A DNA stretch of 64,000 nt, from contig OZ023205.1 of NCBI GenBank assembly GCA_963995525.1, positions 60,698,609-60,762,608 on the forward strand, written 5' to 3'. A program made the translations under genes and the position numbers. Origin of the DNA: Escarpia spicata. Taxonomy: Eukaryota; Annelida; Polychaeta; Sabellida; Siboglinidae. This document shows, piece after piece, positions 12,816 to 26,164 of the stretch. The notes beneath the pieces were generated by a model. It did no database searches, was not told the DNA's origin, and saw only the letters and a list, made by a program, of their open reading frames with translations. Numbering within the stretch: position 1 is the stretch's first letter; the number at the start of each line of letters is the position of its first letter.

Positions 12816-15800
12816 TGTTTACAAACCCAAGTATTGTTGTTTGGGAACACTTTGCACTTCTTCACAGGTATAACAGTGTCAGCTCAGAAAGAAAAGTAAC
12901 TGGTCACAACATCGGTAAGTTCATCCAGACTATCACAGGAATCTTTATATATCATGAACTCAGAGGTAAATTAAAGCTAAAGGGAAACAAAAGGCATTCA
13001 TGTGGGCCCATAATCTCGCCCTATATACCTACATGAGTTAGTACAAACTAACCAGTTGCAACTACAACCACACATATCATGCCAGTTTACTCAGAATTTG
13101 TTCTCAAAGTGGTAGATTCTAGCAAAATGTCCTAGTTGCCAAAGGCTGACATACCGGGACATGCATCCAACGGTTGACCAACAACAGGTTAGTTGAAGTA
13201 TATATGACATGTTAATGAGCGACACTAACTAGAGTTCCCAGTTTGGTGACCAGTGAACTAGGATGAGTACTGGTAGGCATCCGTGACATCGGGCATTCTA
13301 CCATAATGGCGCTGTCCGTTCGATATTACATGTTCGAAAAGGTTATTCTAGTAAACTACTAGTATAATATTCTTGATTGCAGTTGCAGGAGCTAGAAAGG
13401 GCATCAAAGACGTCACATGAAGGAGTCTGTTAGCCTGCCATGTAGCAGACACAGTTACGTCATCAACTCCAGGTTGGGGACTGCGTTTACATGAACACAT
13501 CGATATTCATGTGTAAATAATACATTTGTTGTTCCTGCTGAAATGAAGGCTAGTATTATATTAATGAAGCCAATCATTGGAACGGATGCGTACTGTTTGC
13601 TTTCCCTCTTCATACATAAAAGTTATATAGTGTGCTGCCTGTCTGTACTCCGACACTGTCTGTTTTCGGCCAGCTGATAATTTAAGTGTTTGAATACATA
13701 CAGGCATTACTGTGGTATCTATCACAGTCTGGGCAACTGTGACACTGTGATGGCAATGACATGTCCAACACAGGTTACACATTTACCCTGTTTGGCATTG
13801 ATTATATCCTTGGCACAGCCATCACAATGACACAGGCACAGTGGGATGAATGAAGTTGCCTAAGCTTCAAAATGCTATCAAGTGTACTCAAACGTCTCTT
13901 CGCTGACATCCTGGTGCTCCAACCTGAGAGCTGCTGCAGCCAATTTTCTCACAACATTAACCTGATGAATATAAAATTTAATAAATTTATCAGATCAACT
14001 ATTTCAGCACAAATGACCCAAGTGCACCTTAATTTAATTGTCTGTCCTGTACTGGAAATAATTATATTAACTCATAAAGTAAAATTTACCCAAACTACAA
14101 ACATTTGTTGACTTATGGGCCTTCCTCTCCGGCAACGAATCCTGCCAATAATAATAGATAAAAGTTGCTTAGCACGACATACCAAAATCATCCAAAAGAT
14201 GATAGCACGATAAATATTAAAAACAAGATTCACAAAATAGTGATCTGTCCCCACCACAACCCTTTATTCCACTCACTGAACGAGATCCCCTGCTCACTGT
14301 CCAGGAGCTCCCTAGTTGGGTACTTGGGTTATCAGGGGTGCACCGAGTGACCCCTCCTCCTCCATAGGACAGACCTGCTGTTTATCTGGCCCTAAACAAA
14401 CATCTACTTGTGCAAGAGACAAGGTAATTCTCTCTCATTACCTTATCTAAACACATGTGTTTTTCTCTTACTTTGTGTACATACCAGAACCGGCTATTGT
14501 CCCACATAGGCCCTCTAAATGGCCCGCTACCAGCTGGAGGCTAAATATAGCACTGCTAAAACAAACCAGCATTGAAAATAGAAAAGGTGCACCAAATAAA
14601 TGTTGCACTTTCAACACAGCAAGTGTTTCCTTTGGTCAAGACAAGAACGGATGCTTCCTGTAACAATGTTTAAAGGAACAAAACTAAAAGTACAACAGTG
14701 TAAACACTGCATGACCAATGACATTCTTCCACTGTAAACTTAGTTCATCGCTTGCTGTTTTCTATTATTTATTCTACACAACCTATTTGTGCTTGAGACA
14801 GAAGTGGGATAATATGGAAATAGGAGTAATTTCACATGATAGCTGGATAATCCATTCACACACAGGATAATCACTTGCTAATAATCTACCATGAGATTAT
14901 GCAGTTAGTGGGTTAGATACATACACAAGATAATGACATGCCGGTCACCAAATACTACATCACTGCATTCCATTGACGATTCACAACATGCGTAAATGCT
15001 GTTACACGTGCAGGATATTATGAGATTTCTCACCATTGTTGGGAATGACAAATGCTAAACAATACAATCAAGTCAAGCTACAGCAAAATTATTAGTAATA
15101 TTCCCGTGAATAAAATCTGGTAACTTGATTGATAACAGTGATTACAAACCATGACGACAGCCATGGCAGAATGTTCTATTATGTTTCCGGTTAAGATCGT
15201 ATTAATTTTAAACACGACAGAGTTTAACATTGATATATACAGCACAGTCATGAAGTCGCTGAAGGAAAATTATGAAAATTCATACATACAAATATGAATA
15301 GCTCGGCTACATCATTAGCTGTCAGTCCATATTGGTCAGCTATTAGATTATTATAGGGATATGTGGCAGTCTTTTGCAGTACCTACCACGTAACAATACA
15401 CACCTATAACATCTAATTTAAACTGGAGAGCAGAGTACACAGACCTTCAACACTCACTTCTCATTTCCCCAAACCATGCACTAGTCCTAGATCAACAATT
15501 GGTATACTGAGTGATCACCGGGTGGCAGCACTGTATGTGTTGTTCCACTGTACATTTTTGTGTACATGGATAATTATCATCATCAACTAACAAACCATCA
15601 CGTCATGTGTAAGTCATTACAACTGCGGGTTTTGTCCTATGGGAGCTACATTTAAAAGCATATGTAAAACGTTTTCATCACCAACTAACTGAGTAATTAA
15701 TTAATTGTTTGTCTGTGACTTAAAAAAATTGAACATTGGGGAAACCAATCTACATCTGGGTGCAAGGGTGTGTTTGCATATGGGGGGGGGGGGGGGGGGG

Positions 15801-18179
15801 GGCATAGGAGGTGGATCTATTTACAAACAGCTCATCTCACCTAAGCTATGCCGAGAGCAGTGATAAACTATCAGCTTCTAGTCATAACTGGGTGTGGGCA
15901 AGTCATCTACTCCTGGCAACAGCTTACAGATAATGCACATATCTAAATCATCCAGAAACAAGCAGAATTTTGAGCAACTGATCTCCTCAGACAGTTTTGA
16001 GCGCTCATCTCGGGATGATTCCCAGAATGCACCTATGTACTGAATTAGCCAAGTAAACTGTCTGTGAGGTTTGAGGTTGACAGTACTTTGTCCAATAGAA
16101 AGAAAATGACCCACTGCTGGACATTGATGTCAGAGTGTGTTAGTGAGATGATGGGGAGTTGGATCAGCAGCTTCACTGGCATGTGTACATCCAGGCAATA
16201 AAAGCTGCTTCCTCAACAGGTTTAACTCATTATGAATCCAATTCTTTGATATCCAAATGTGTATATAATGTGTGAAAAGCTTATATTGAAAATCAGTGTC
16301 ATAAACAAGTCCGTACTTTGGTTTACATCGTCAAAATAATTCACTCTGGTTGTTACAATTGGTAATATATGAAAGCTAATATGGGTTCACTCTAACATAT
16401 TTTCTTCATTAAACCCATTTGGCAGTGTTTGCTTTTTTCTTAAGTAACACACTTTCAACAGCCAAATCGGCAAATGCTCTTCCACTTTGTTTAGCCGAAC
16501 GTAATATTGTTTAGTCATTGCCTAAACGACTAATGGCTAACATAACCCTAGACAACCTACATGTGAATAAAAATAATAGCAATCAATCAATTTATGATTG
16601 TTTTCCAAAAACTATCTATGACTTGTATTTGAACAAAATAATAATGCATACAGGTGTATATAACCCCCCCCCCTTTTACATGCACTCACACAGGCAGGCA
16701 CCACAGAGAAGTACATAAATACTTGACATAAATTAATCAAATCACAGCCTTAATCCTAATCTGATGTCACTTAGTGGCTGAATCTGGTCACATCACTCAG
16801 GCTGTGACTGTCTTTCATCTGACGTAGAGGATCACCAGTTGCCCCCACCAACCCACCCTCCCTACAGCTTGTGAGAAGACTTCAGTGGATGTGTCAAACA
16901 CTTCCATTAGGGGATCACTTCTGAGAAAAGAAACACCTGCCATTGGTTGCAGATTGACTGTGGTGGCGACTGGGGAGATCACAGCTTGTAGCAGGGACTG
17001 AGATGTGTGATTTATTCTTGCAAGTCACCAGTGTTGAAAATCGGTTTGATATGAATTTCATAATCGATCGATTATATAATCACTTTGTGGGCGGCCATTC
17101 TAGGAAAAGTTTGATCTCTAAATTTATCAAACGGTCCTGCGATGTTTATAAATTTAATCCATTGTGTCTTCCCTTAACATGAAGTTTCTGAACTTGCCAG
17201 AAGCACAACAGTTTTTAACGATGTCAGTGGTGCCTTTTTAATGAAACAGAAATTGGTTTTGGTCATTTAGTAAGTGTACATATATCACTCAAGAAAATAA
17301 AAATTATCTAAATGATCATCAGTCACACAATACTGTAATTAATTAATTTATCAGAAGCATGAATCAACCCATTAAAATTAATTAATTGAAATAACACCAT
17401 CTTAGTTCACACAAATCAGTGAACCCCATTCAGGGTTCTCGTGGTTAACCTTAAATCATCATCAATATTTCATACTTCAAATCATGCTAACACCATTTTA
17501 TATATATATATATATATGTTTATATTTAAAATCTATCATATGACAAACAGTGTCTATCACTGAATCCTCAGCCACAACTTGTGAAACTACAATTTTTGAT
17601 ATAAACTGCTAGTACAGTTAAATAAATGTAGTCAATTTTACAAAAAGAAAATTCATGTTGCACAAGCATGCAACTACATTTGTGCTATATCAGGTATGGC
17701 TTCATATCGGTGTCAACTAGACATAACATTATTTAGTCAAACCTTAAATATGTTTAACTGTATTAAGGATTATTCAAGTCTTCCGATAGAATAATTTTGG
17801 ATGACACAGATCTAGAATGACATTTGAGCATTCACCTTTAAAATACATTTATTAAAGACAATATGTTGTATTTCTGGATTTAGTTTGCTGTAGAACTATT
17901 TATAGTAACATTTCATTTTTAAAGTCTAAAATTTCAATTTTCTTTATTCCAAAGCCTGTTTATAAGCACCATAAGAATCTTATCCACTGAACCACCAAAT
18001 GTATAATAAATATTTCATAAAGTAAAGAGCTAAAAAAAATGTGTATGTACTGGGAAATTTTCTGTGAAACGAAAATACACTTACCCTAATGAGAAATGGG
18101 TTAACAAGGAAACATAACACACATTCCAGCACGTGCATGCATGCACTTGTGTGTGTGCATGCATGTTCGTGTAGATACA
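12816..18179. other. Kinase intron, no gene seen
   Basis: About 5.4 kb of AT-rich sequence. It contains a run of 21 G at 15782-15802, a C run near 16664 and a TA repeat near 17500. No coding exon, RNA gene or intact mobile element was recognised on either strand. Confidence 0.45.
15782..15802 (+). repeat. Uninterrupted run of 21 G
   Basis: A homopolymer of 21 G is seen directly. It could form quadruplex-like structures and is also a common place for assembly length errors. Confidence 0.9.
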
Positions 18180-18560
18180 CCTGCGGGCTGTGATGCACGG
18201 CCACGATTAACACAGCTTTACACCGGCATTCCTTCTCAACCCAATCAGCCGACACTGTTTCAAGCGTAAATGTCAATCAACACTTCTGCCTCTCCGGACG
18301 GACGGCCTGAAACACGCTGAGAGTGCCACCGCCTGTGATCTCGCTGCCTATGTGCAATCACCACACCGCGACAAGTGAATAGAAGGACGGCACGCCCGCA
18401 TGCTGAATGGCAACTTTCCTGGAAGAGCTGGCGGTGGGTTGACAGTCTTCCTAACTCACTAGAGACGAGAAGGAAATGACAGTCTCCGGGACACAGGAAA
18501 TGAGACGGAGCACCGAGGTTCTAATGACGCACGCTGGTGTCACCTGACAGCACGCAGCAA
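18180..18560. promoter_or_regulatory. CpG-dense patch inside the kinase intron
   Basis: About 380 bp with roughly 25 CpG dinucleotides by eye, far denser than the flanking AT-rich intron. It contains a CCAATCAG box at about 18240. There is no protein resemblance (the minus frame 17980-18276 only partly overlaps). It could be an internal promoter or alternative first exon of the kinase, which would skip the N-terminal exons; this is inference only. Confidence 0.3.
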
Positions 18561-19110
18561 CACGAACCTCTCTAGAATGACCACCTGAGGCTTCACGAAG
18601 CAGGAGACACAACACAAAAGAAACACCAGCTGTGGCTTAAAACCTGAAGACATAGCATGAAGCTGCTTAAACACCAGAAAAGACAACATGAACCTCTCTA
18701 GAGAGACCAGCTGTGGCTTAAGGAAGCAGAAAACACAACGCGAAAGAAAGACCAACTATGACTTAAGAATGCAGACGACACACAATACGAACCTCTGTAG
18801 AAAGACCAGATCAGACTGCTTAAACACCGGAAGACACAACACTAACCTCTGTAGAAGGACCAGCTGTGGCTTAATGTTTTGGTGTACATATATGTGTATA
18901 TATATATTTAATATTCAGATTGGTAATAAAAAATGTCACTTTACTTAGTCTTTACGCAAGCAGAAGATAGAACACAGGAGACCAGCAGAGGATTAAACAG
19001 CAGAAGATGCAACACAAACCTCTCTAGAAAGACCAGCTGTGGCTTAAGGAAGCAGTGGACACAACAGGAGTCTCTAGAGCTAAAAAACAGCTGCAATGCC
19101 TAATGAAGCA
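18560..19110. repeat. Degenerate ~50-bp minisatellite, interrupted
   Basis: About nine imperfect units built from ACACAACACAAACCTCTCTA, GAAAGACCAGCTGTGGCTTA and GGAAGCAGAAG. A short AT-rich insertion at about 18875-18960 splits the array. Open frames here on both strands are repeat products. Confidence 0.8.
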
Positions 19111-19854
19111 GAAGATGGTGTTTTTAAATTACCTAATAATACAAGGGAATTCTGTAGTAGAATAATTGTTAAAGGTAACAGATAAATATCACCGGGAGTC
19201 TCAAAATATTTGTTAATCCATCCTTCTAGTAGTACAGTAAATTAACAGATAAGCCGATGAACTGAACTGCTACACCTTATGTTTAAGTTGCACACAGTAC
19301 ACTGCAAAAGGACTTGCTATGTTTACGATCCTTTAGATGCATGCCAGCCAGTACACCTTGGGCCAGAACTATTCTAGGGTCTGCCCCACCCGAGGGACAT
19401 TCTCACACCCAGCTCTCATTCTACTCCTGCTACATACAGTGGCAATGTAATACCAGCAGGGTGCAGACCGCCATTTTTTAACTCCTAAGCACTGGTGTAA
19501 CGGGCAGAAAGTATCCTGTGATGGGTGTAGTAGGTCTTTGCGTACTGCACATGCCCAATGCAAGTACACAACGAGCAACTAGCCCTGCCAATTTAACCAC
19601 CAGTCAAGCCGTTGTGATATCATGCCAGGAATAGCCTACGATTTGAATCCAAGTGTTATTTTCTGTATTTTTTGTTATTCTTATTATTTTTTCCTGCAAA
19701 TAATTGCACAAAAGAGTTAAATTACATTTATGTGTGTACTATGTATTATAACATTGAAATGTTTAAACTTAATTTAAACCTAAGACGCCACAGCTACTTC
19801 GGGCCCAGCATTATTCTCAGACCAATGTTTACAAATCTGCCTACCGTGGTAGTA
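19111..19854. other. Kinase intron, no gene seen
   Basis: Unique-looking sequence between two arrays; nothing recognised. Confidence 0.4.
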
Positions 19855-20270
19855 CTAAGGGGACAGAGGGGGGAGAGAAAGGGACAGAGGGAGGAGAGAA
19901 AGGGACAGAGGGGGGAGCGAAAGGGACAGAAAGGGGAGAGAAAGGGACAGAGGGGGGAGAGAAAGGGACAGAGGGGGGAGAGAAAGGGACAGAGGGGGGA
20001 GAGAAAGGGACAGAGGAGGGGGGGAGAAAGGGACAGAGGGGGGAGAGAGAAAGGGACAGAGGGGGGGAGAGAAAGGGACAGAGGGGGGACAGAAAGGGAC
20101 AGAGGGTGGAGAGAAAGGGACAGAGGAGGGAGCAAAAGGGACAGAGGGGGAGAGAGAAAGGGACAGAGGGGGAGAGAAAGGGACATAGGGGGGAGAGAAA
20201 GGGACAGAGGGGGGGAGAGAAAGGGACAAAGGGGAGAGAAAGGGGCAGAGGGGGGAGAGAAAGGGACAAC
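19855..20270. repeat. 21-bp polypurine minisatellite
   Basis: About 20 units of GAGAGAAAGGGACAGAGGGG type, period 21 bp with indels of single G or GA. The plus strand is almost pure purine apart from one C per unit, for about 400 bp. Every frame on both strands is long and open (up to 304 codons on plus, 145 on minus), giving RGERKGQ or LSPPLCPF peptides. These are repeat artefacts. Long purine tracts like this can form triplex (H-DNA) structures. Confidence 0.92.
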
Positions 20271-21771
20271 AGTATCACAACTACCCGCGGTACACCAGTT
20301 ATTTTTTAATGTATGTCACATGTCAATTTATAGCTACTCTCTTTCATTTACCCAGACCTATTTCATACATTTCCATGCACTCCCCTTCCTTCCACGTTTA
20401 CATAATATATATATATATATGTACATGTACCTATTTTCCTCCTCTCACCAGTGTCACCACTCCCTCCCTCCCTCCCTCCTTCCTCCACATTGTAGCCGTT
20501 CTATTTTAAATATACTTATTAGTATTTATAAATGGTTCCTATTTATAACACACACAAAATTAATTGATCAAAGTCAGCAACTATAAAAGACCCACCAAAA
20601 CAGCATAAGTCAAGTAGCATATCTTATTTTGGTAGGTTATCTTATCTTAGTAGCTTATCTAATCTCCATCATCTAGGCTACATTTATAGCCAACCCAGTA
20701 CTTCTACAGGGATCAGCCTGCTGGAAATGGGTGAAATCAACTCCCTTCATTATTATGTACTAGCAAAATGCCTGTTCCTTACAACTGATTTGCCCCATAA
20801 AAGGTGAGAATCTTGCCATATATTAGGTATTTTGAAAATATATAGGAGTTACATTCTATTCATGGGGTCCTACATTAATCCCTGAAAGTTTGGCACTCAT
20901 GGTTCAAGCCGTCTATGAAAAAAACGTTAACATACCCGCATACATACATATATTTCCTCAATTATAATTAGATTACCCGGTAGTAACCTTAAACCGAGGC
21001 TATCTGTTCCTCATTTTTAATATAATATTCTTAATACTATAATAAACATGTTGAAGGTACAATGCCCACCAATTGCATTTAATAAGCCCAAAACACTGCT
21101 TGCAAACTGGTAAACAAAACTGTCAAATTGTAAACAGCCGTTACTGGCACTCACTGTGGAGGCAGACATCTCTACCCACAAATACCTTTGAAGTTGGATG
21201 GTTCCCTCATCCCTGACTACAAGGTAGTACAACTGATTCAGGGATATTCCTGCTAATAGTTATCGACCTTGTTTATTCTGGAAAATGAAACCTTGCTTTC
21301 ATGTATGGTCATTTGAAGACCTGTTCAGGTCGTATTGGGACCAAGACAGAATGACGTCTAAGACAACAACATAATTGGACTGTCTACGGCTATTTCTGGT
21401 AGAAACGATTGGCTCAAATGACCAAGTCATGGATGTCGGCTGTACTAAGACTGCGTTTCGACTGTGGCCTATCTAAAGTGTAATTCTATCGCAACTCCAA
21501 AATCCTAACATGGACTCCTTTCAAAACAAAGATGTCCACTACTATTATTAATTGTAACTGGCATCAATGAGGAAAGTATTAACTGTGTCATACTATAACC
21601 ATTTTAATGGGTAGTGATATTTATACTTCGCAGTGTGCTGTTGTCATCAGCCAAAAGTAGGTGACTTATATAAGTGCCATTGCCTCACAATCCGGTTGCA
21701 TGTCAAAGTGCAAAACTAATCTACTCTAACAGCCAAAACCAATGTACCGTAAAAGTCAAACTAATAATTAT

Positions 21772-21835
<64 letters not shown>

Positions 21836-22275
21836 TTTTTATATTTACATAAAAACACTGCTCTATAAATTCAACATATTATATAATTGTGTCACTTATT
21901 GGACACCACCATTTAGTGATTAAAAGGTGCAATGAGCATTCCTCATTTATTAATATTTATTTATATACTGTTCTTAATACTGGAATAAACATGTACAAGG
22001 CATACTACTGCGTTTAATTAACCCAAAGCAGTGTTTGCAGTTTGAATGTTGCACTCACGAAATGTTCAAATTGTAAACGTAACACACAAATGCTACAGCT
22101 GCTGTTGCCTGCAATGGGCACTTATGGCTAATGACTACCTGGTACTCAGTGGAACAGAGTGGCTAGTCTCCCTTTAAAGATAATGTACAACATATTTTTT
22201 ATAAAATCAGCCGACTCATGAAAGATCAAGCCAGGACACACCAACTTCCTCTGTCATTGCCTGTATGAATGAGAC
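20271..22275. other. Kinase intron with simple repeats
   Basis: Contains (TA)n at 20404-20421, (CCCT)n near 20460-20485 and a compound (CT)n(TA)n(T)n run at 21775-21842. No gene recognised. Confidence 0.5.
21775..21842 (+). repeat. Compound (CT)n(TA)n(T)n microsatellite
   Basis: About 14 CT dinucleotides, then about 10 TA, then a T run, all uninterrupted. Confidence 0.9.
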
Positions 22276-23428
22276 TAGAGCCAGGAGAGTTGCAAGTGGC
22301 AATGAGGAACAGAGGAGTCTGGAGACAGATGGTTGGAATCAGTAGAGTTACAAGTGGCAATGAAGGACAGAGGAGTGTGGAGACAGATGGTTGGAATCAG
22401 TAGAGTTACAAGTGGCAATGAGGGACAGAGGAGTCTGGACACAGATGGTTGGAGCCAGTAGAGTTACAAGTGGCAATGAGGAACAGAGGAGTCTGTAGAC
22501 AGATGGCTGGAATCAGTAGAATTACAAGTGGCAATGAGGGACAGAGGAGTCTGGAGACAGATGGTTGGAGCCATTAGAGATGCAAGTGGCAATGAGGGGC
22601 AGAGGAGTCTGGAGGCAGATGGTTGGAATCAGTAGAGTTACAAGTGGCAATGAGGGACAGAGGAGTCTGGAGACAGATGGTTGGAGCCAGTAGAGTTACA
22701 AGTGGCAATGAGGAACAGAGAAGTCTGGAGATAGATGGTTGGAATCAGTACAGTTACAAGTGGCAATGAGGGACAGAGGAGTCTGGAGACAGATAGTTGG
22801 AATCAGTAGAGTTACAATTGGCAATGAGGGACAGAGGAGTGTGGAGACAGATGGTTGGAATCAGTACAGTTACAAGTGGCAATGAGGGACAGAGCAGTCT
22901 GGAGACAGATGGTTGGAGCCAGTAGAGATGCGGGTGGCAATGAGGGGCAGAGGAGTCTGGAGACAGATGGTTGGAGCCAGGAGAGTTGCATGTGGCAATG
23001 AGGGGCAGAGGGAGAGTTGCAAGTGGCAATGAGGGGCAGGAGTCTGGAAACAGATGGTTGAGACAGGAGGGTTGCAAGTGGCAAAGAGGGGCAGAGGGAG
23101 AGTTGCAAGTGGCAATGAGGGGCAGAGGGAGAGTTGCAAGTGGCAATGAGGGGCAGAGGGAGAGTTGCAAGTGGCAATGAGGGGCAGAGGAATCTGGAGA
23201 CAGGTGGTTGGAACCAGTAGAGTTGTAAGTGGCAATGAGGGGCAGAGGAGTCTGGGGACAGATAGTTAAAGCCAGGAGAGTTGCAAGTGGCAATGAGAGG
23301 CAGGTGAGTCTGGAGACAGATGGTTGGAGCCAGTAGAGTTGCATGTGGCAATGAGAGGCAGGTGAGTCTGGAGACAGATGGTTGGAGCCAGTAGAGTTGC
23401 ATGTGGCAATGAGGGGCAGTGGAGTTTG
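22276..23428. repeat. 58-bp minisatellite, about 20 units
   Basis: Units contain GTGGCAATGAGGGACAGAGG, AGTCTGGAGACAGATGGTTG and GAATCAGTAGAGTTACAA. The period, counted between GGAGACAGAT occurrences, is 58 bp. Shortened units that lack the GTCTGGAGACAGATGG part occur at 22990-23180. The minus frames of 236 and 219 codons result from the absence of stops in the unit and are not genes. Confidence 0.92.
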
Positions 23429-25192
23429 ACCTAAGACCATGCACAGGCAAACAATGACAACCATTGTACATTCCCTGTAAGTTTACTTTAAAGTTGCATT
23501 CTCAGTTAAGCTACCATTTCTAACTGTGTATATATACAACATGAATTATTTGATCATACATGCTAACATACATGTTATTTGATACATTATGTGTTTGCAT
23601 AATTACAGGTTTCCAGGTCCAACCAATTGTGTAATAAACCTATCGCACACAGATATCATTTTTTTGTTTTCTGCACCTTTGATCATAAAACTGCACATCA
23701 TATAGAAACATGTTTAGAGACTGATTGATGTTTAATGTTTATTTACTTTTTTTTCTTTTTCATACACATTTAGCCTAATTTATTTGTTTATATTGACATT
23801 AGTTTATTTATTAAAATAATAATATGACCTTAATTATTTTATTACATAATATTTTTTATCACATTCCTTTTCTAGTTCTGCTATATTTAATGTCTTAATT
23901 ACTATTATTATTAGTTAATTTTATCTATGATATAACAACTATTGTTTTTAGTCAAATGCATTATTTTTAACATACACTTGTATATATCATTGTCATGCAC
24001 ATTGGATGTGGCGCTTAACAAAATGAAATTGTATTATTATTACATGGAGTAGTGGATAATGATACAGTGTTTAAGGCTGGAAATCACTGGAAATTTGTAT
24101 TTCAAAGATGGAAGATCTCAGAATTTAAACCATTCATATACTTGGCAGACATCTGGTGAGAAATAACTGCCATGTGCAGCTGTTGAATCTTGTGTCACAA
24201 AAGAAAGAACACTCAGAGAGGACAGCTGGTCCTCAATCTCAACACACTGGCTGTACATATAAAGAACCCAGTTGGAATCTTGAATTGGTAAAGAGATGCG
24301 AAGTTACTTGAAAACTGTACAATCTTGATTTGTTGAAGATAATTTTGAGAGAACAGCAGACAACAAGGGAAAGGGTAAGAATAAAATGAAAAAAGCGCTA
24401 ATATAATATGTTTTAAATAGTCAAGTTATTCAAGTTATTAATGGCATTTTAAGTCAAACTATATTATAATTTTTCATAATTAATTATGCAAAGATATATC
24501 CATTCTAGTTTAATTTACCTAAGTTTTATCGCACTGATTCTGCTGAAACAACTGCTCTACATTGCTAAATCCTACTGTTGACAATAACCCTAACAAAAAC
24601 ACATTTAAACAACATTTCAATGCAAAAACGACCAACAGTAGGAACCGTGTCACCATTCCAAATTTCCCATAAACCTTGGGTCACATGAAGAATGTCGCGC
24701 AGGGATCAGACTCATCGATCCAACATCCTTACTTATAATTAATGATTCATCAGGAGCGCACTACCATCCTCACAGCTCAACAACGACTGCCCACCACTCC
24801 TGTTGGAAGCAAACAGTACTCCAGCCATTCTGCATCTACTTAGTGGACCATCCCTAAACCATCCAGCATGCATGCATGTTATGATTAACGTCAATTGTGC
24901 GTGTCATCACCTTAGTGACAAGCTCAAATGTCTGCGCGTTGAAAACGGCCCACAGGCATCTAGGCTTCCTGGAACGCTTTGTGCGCGCAAACAGGTCGTG
25001 TGAAGCACGGATTTCTAAAATATCAGATAATTGGCGGTGGTACCGACACCGCCGTGTACTTGTGAGATGTATTGGCTTTCAGTTAGTTTCATCAGCCGCA
25101 GGCGTCTCTTGGAGAGATGGAGGAGGCTCGAGATGAACACAGACAGGGGTCAGTGTCCTCCAGCAGGGACACAGGCTTGTCTCCGGATCAGG
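23429..25192. other. Kinase intron; LINE/SINE 3' tail and a CpG-richer patch
   Basis: Very AT-rich at 23480-24480. A CpG-richer patch lies at about 24890-25140 just before the next array; its frames resemble no family. Confidence 0.4.
23960..24045 (+). mobile_element. Retroelement 3' end (copy 1)
   Basis: AACATACACTTGTATAT, then CATTGGATGTGGCGCTTAAC, then a short A-rich tail with TTATTATTA. The same end occurs at 38750-38838. This is typical of LINE or SINE 3' tails with a GCGCTTTACA-like motif. Confidence 0.6.
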
Positions 25193-25785
25193 CTACTCTA
25201 TCAGCCGGTCAATAAGGTCTCTATCAGCCGGTCAATGAGGTCTCTATCTGTCAGTATCTATGGCCTCTATCTGTCAATATACACCTGTAGATCTAGGGTC
25301 TATATCTGTTACTATCTATGATCTATAACAACTTGTCAATAAAGTTTCTATAAGTCTCTATAAGCCAATCTCCATGGTGTCTATAGTCAGTAGCTATGGT
25401 CTATATCAGCTTGTCAATAAGGTATATATCAGTCTCTATCAGTCAGTATATATGGTCTCCATCAAGGTATCCATGGTCTCTATCAGTCCGCATCTATGTT
25501 CTCTATCAGTTAGTACCCACAGTCTCTATCAGTCAGTATATATGGTCTCTATCGGTCAGTATCTATGGTCAACATCAGCTTGTCAATAAGGTATATATCA
25601 GTCTATATCAGTCAGTATCCATTCTTTCTATTAATCAGTATCTATGGTCTCCGTCAAGGAATCCATGGTCCTTATCAGTTGGTCAACAATGTGTCCATGG
25701 TTCCTATCAGTTGGTCAATGGGATGTCCATGACTTCTATCAGTCTACAATGTGTCCATGGCTTCTATCGGTTGGTCAACAAGGGA
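25193..25785. repeat. Imperfect ~23-30 bp minisatellite
   Basis: Repeats of TCTCTATCAGTCAGTATCTA and TGGTCTCTATCAGTTGGTCA, with variable spacing and divergence toward both ends. The plus frames at 25374-25797 are repeat products. The array ends about 140 bp beyond the donor side of the next kinase exon. Confidence 0.85.
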
Positions 25786-25927
25786 CAAGTACTTTAACTA
25801 ATTTGTGTCATGGTCACCCATTAATTAACTATCTGGTCTGTCATCTATCAAGCCTTCAGAGGCAGCCATCATCCACTGCACAATGTAATAAATTAATATC
25901 AATAATGACATTGCCCGTGAGACCTAC

Positions 25928-26164
25928 CGAGACTCTGCGATCCCTTGTGCGTCCACCGTTCCGGTGGAGCTTCCTTCACTGGCACAACCACAATGGGTTT
26001 ACGTTCCAGTGAACTTTGACCTTGCGTTTTATTCCGTTTTGTTTTCACGCCACCGAGGCTGAGTTTGCGGAGAGAGCATCCGCTTAGAATTAGACGTAAA
26101 TCCATGGTATGGTGTTCTCGGCTCAACCGGCATGAAGTGGGGTGCAGGGTCTTTGTTGCTCTGC
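25928..26164 (-). CDS. CDK16/17/18: PCTAIRE kinase (CDK16/17/18) exon: variable linker
   Basis: A minus-strand exon of 237 nt. The acceptor is a good polypyrimidine tract ending TGTGGATCTTCCAG just above 26164; the donor is GTAGGT (25927-25922). It enters with two bases that complete the Gly codon begun by the exon at 29665 (G+GC), has 78 codons without a stop, and leaves one base (G) that is completed by the exon at 9451. The joined sequence reads ...NGR at the 5' junction, as in CDK17. Near the 3' end is KPIVVVPVKEAPPERWTHKG, then SQSLG, before the conserved VIHEN block. The middle is basic and Ser-rich and corresponds to the poorly conserved linker of the family. The evidence is the double phase fit, open frame, splice sites and flanking motifs; the linker alone would not identify it. 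An internal ATG at 26111-26109 could serve an alternative promoter. Confidence 0.75.

Noticed and set aside
19672..20586. 304-codon plus-strand open frame
   Set aside because: It is open only because the 21-bp repeat has no stop; all six frames through the array are open.
22754..23471. 236- and 219-codon minus-strand frames rich in C, H and L
   Set aside because: Products of the 58-bp minisatellite, with the same peptide appearing in three frames in turn.
25928..26058. Shorter version of the kinase linker exon starting at an AG at 26058
   Set aside because: That acceptor gives the wrong phase for the upstream exon; the acceptor at 26164 has a better tract, correct phase and an NGR junction as in CDK17.
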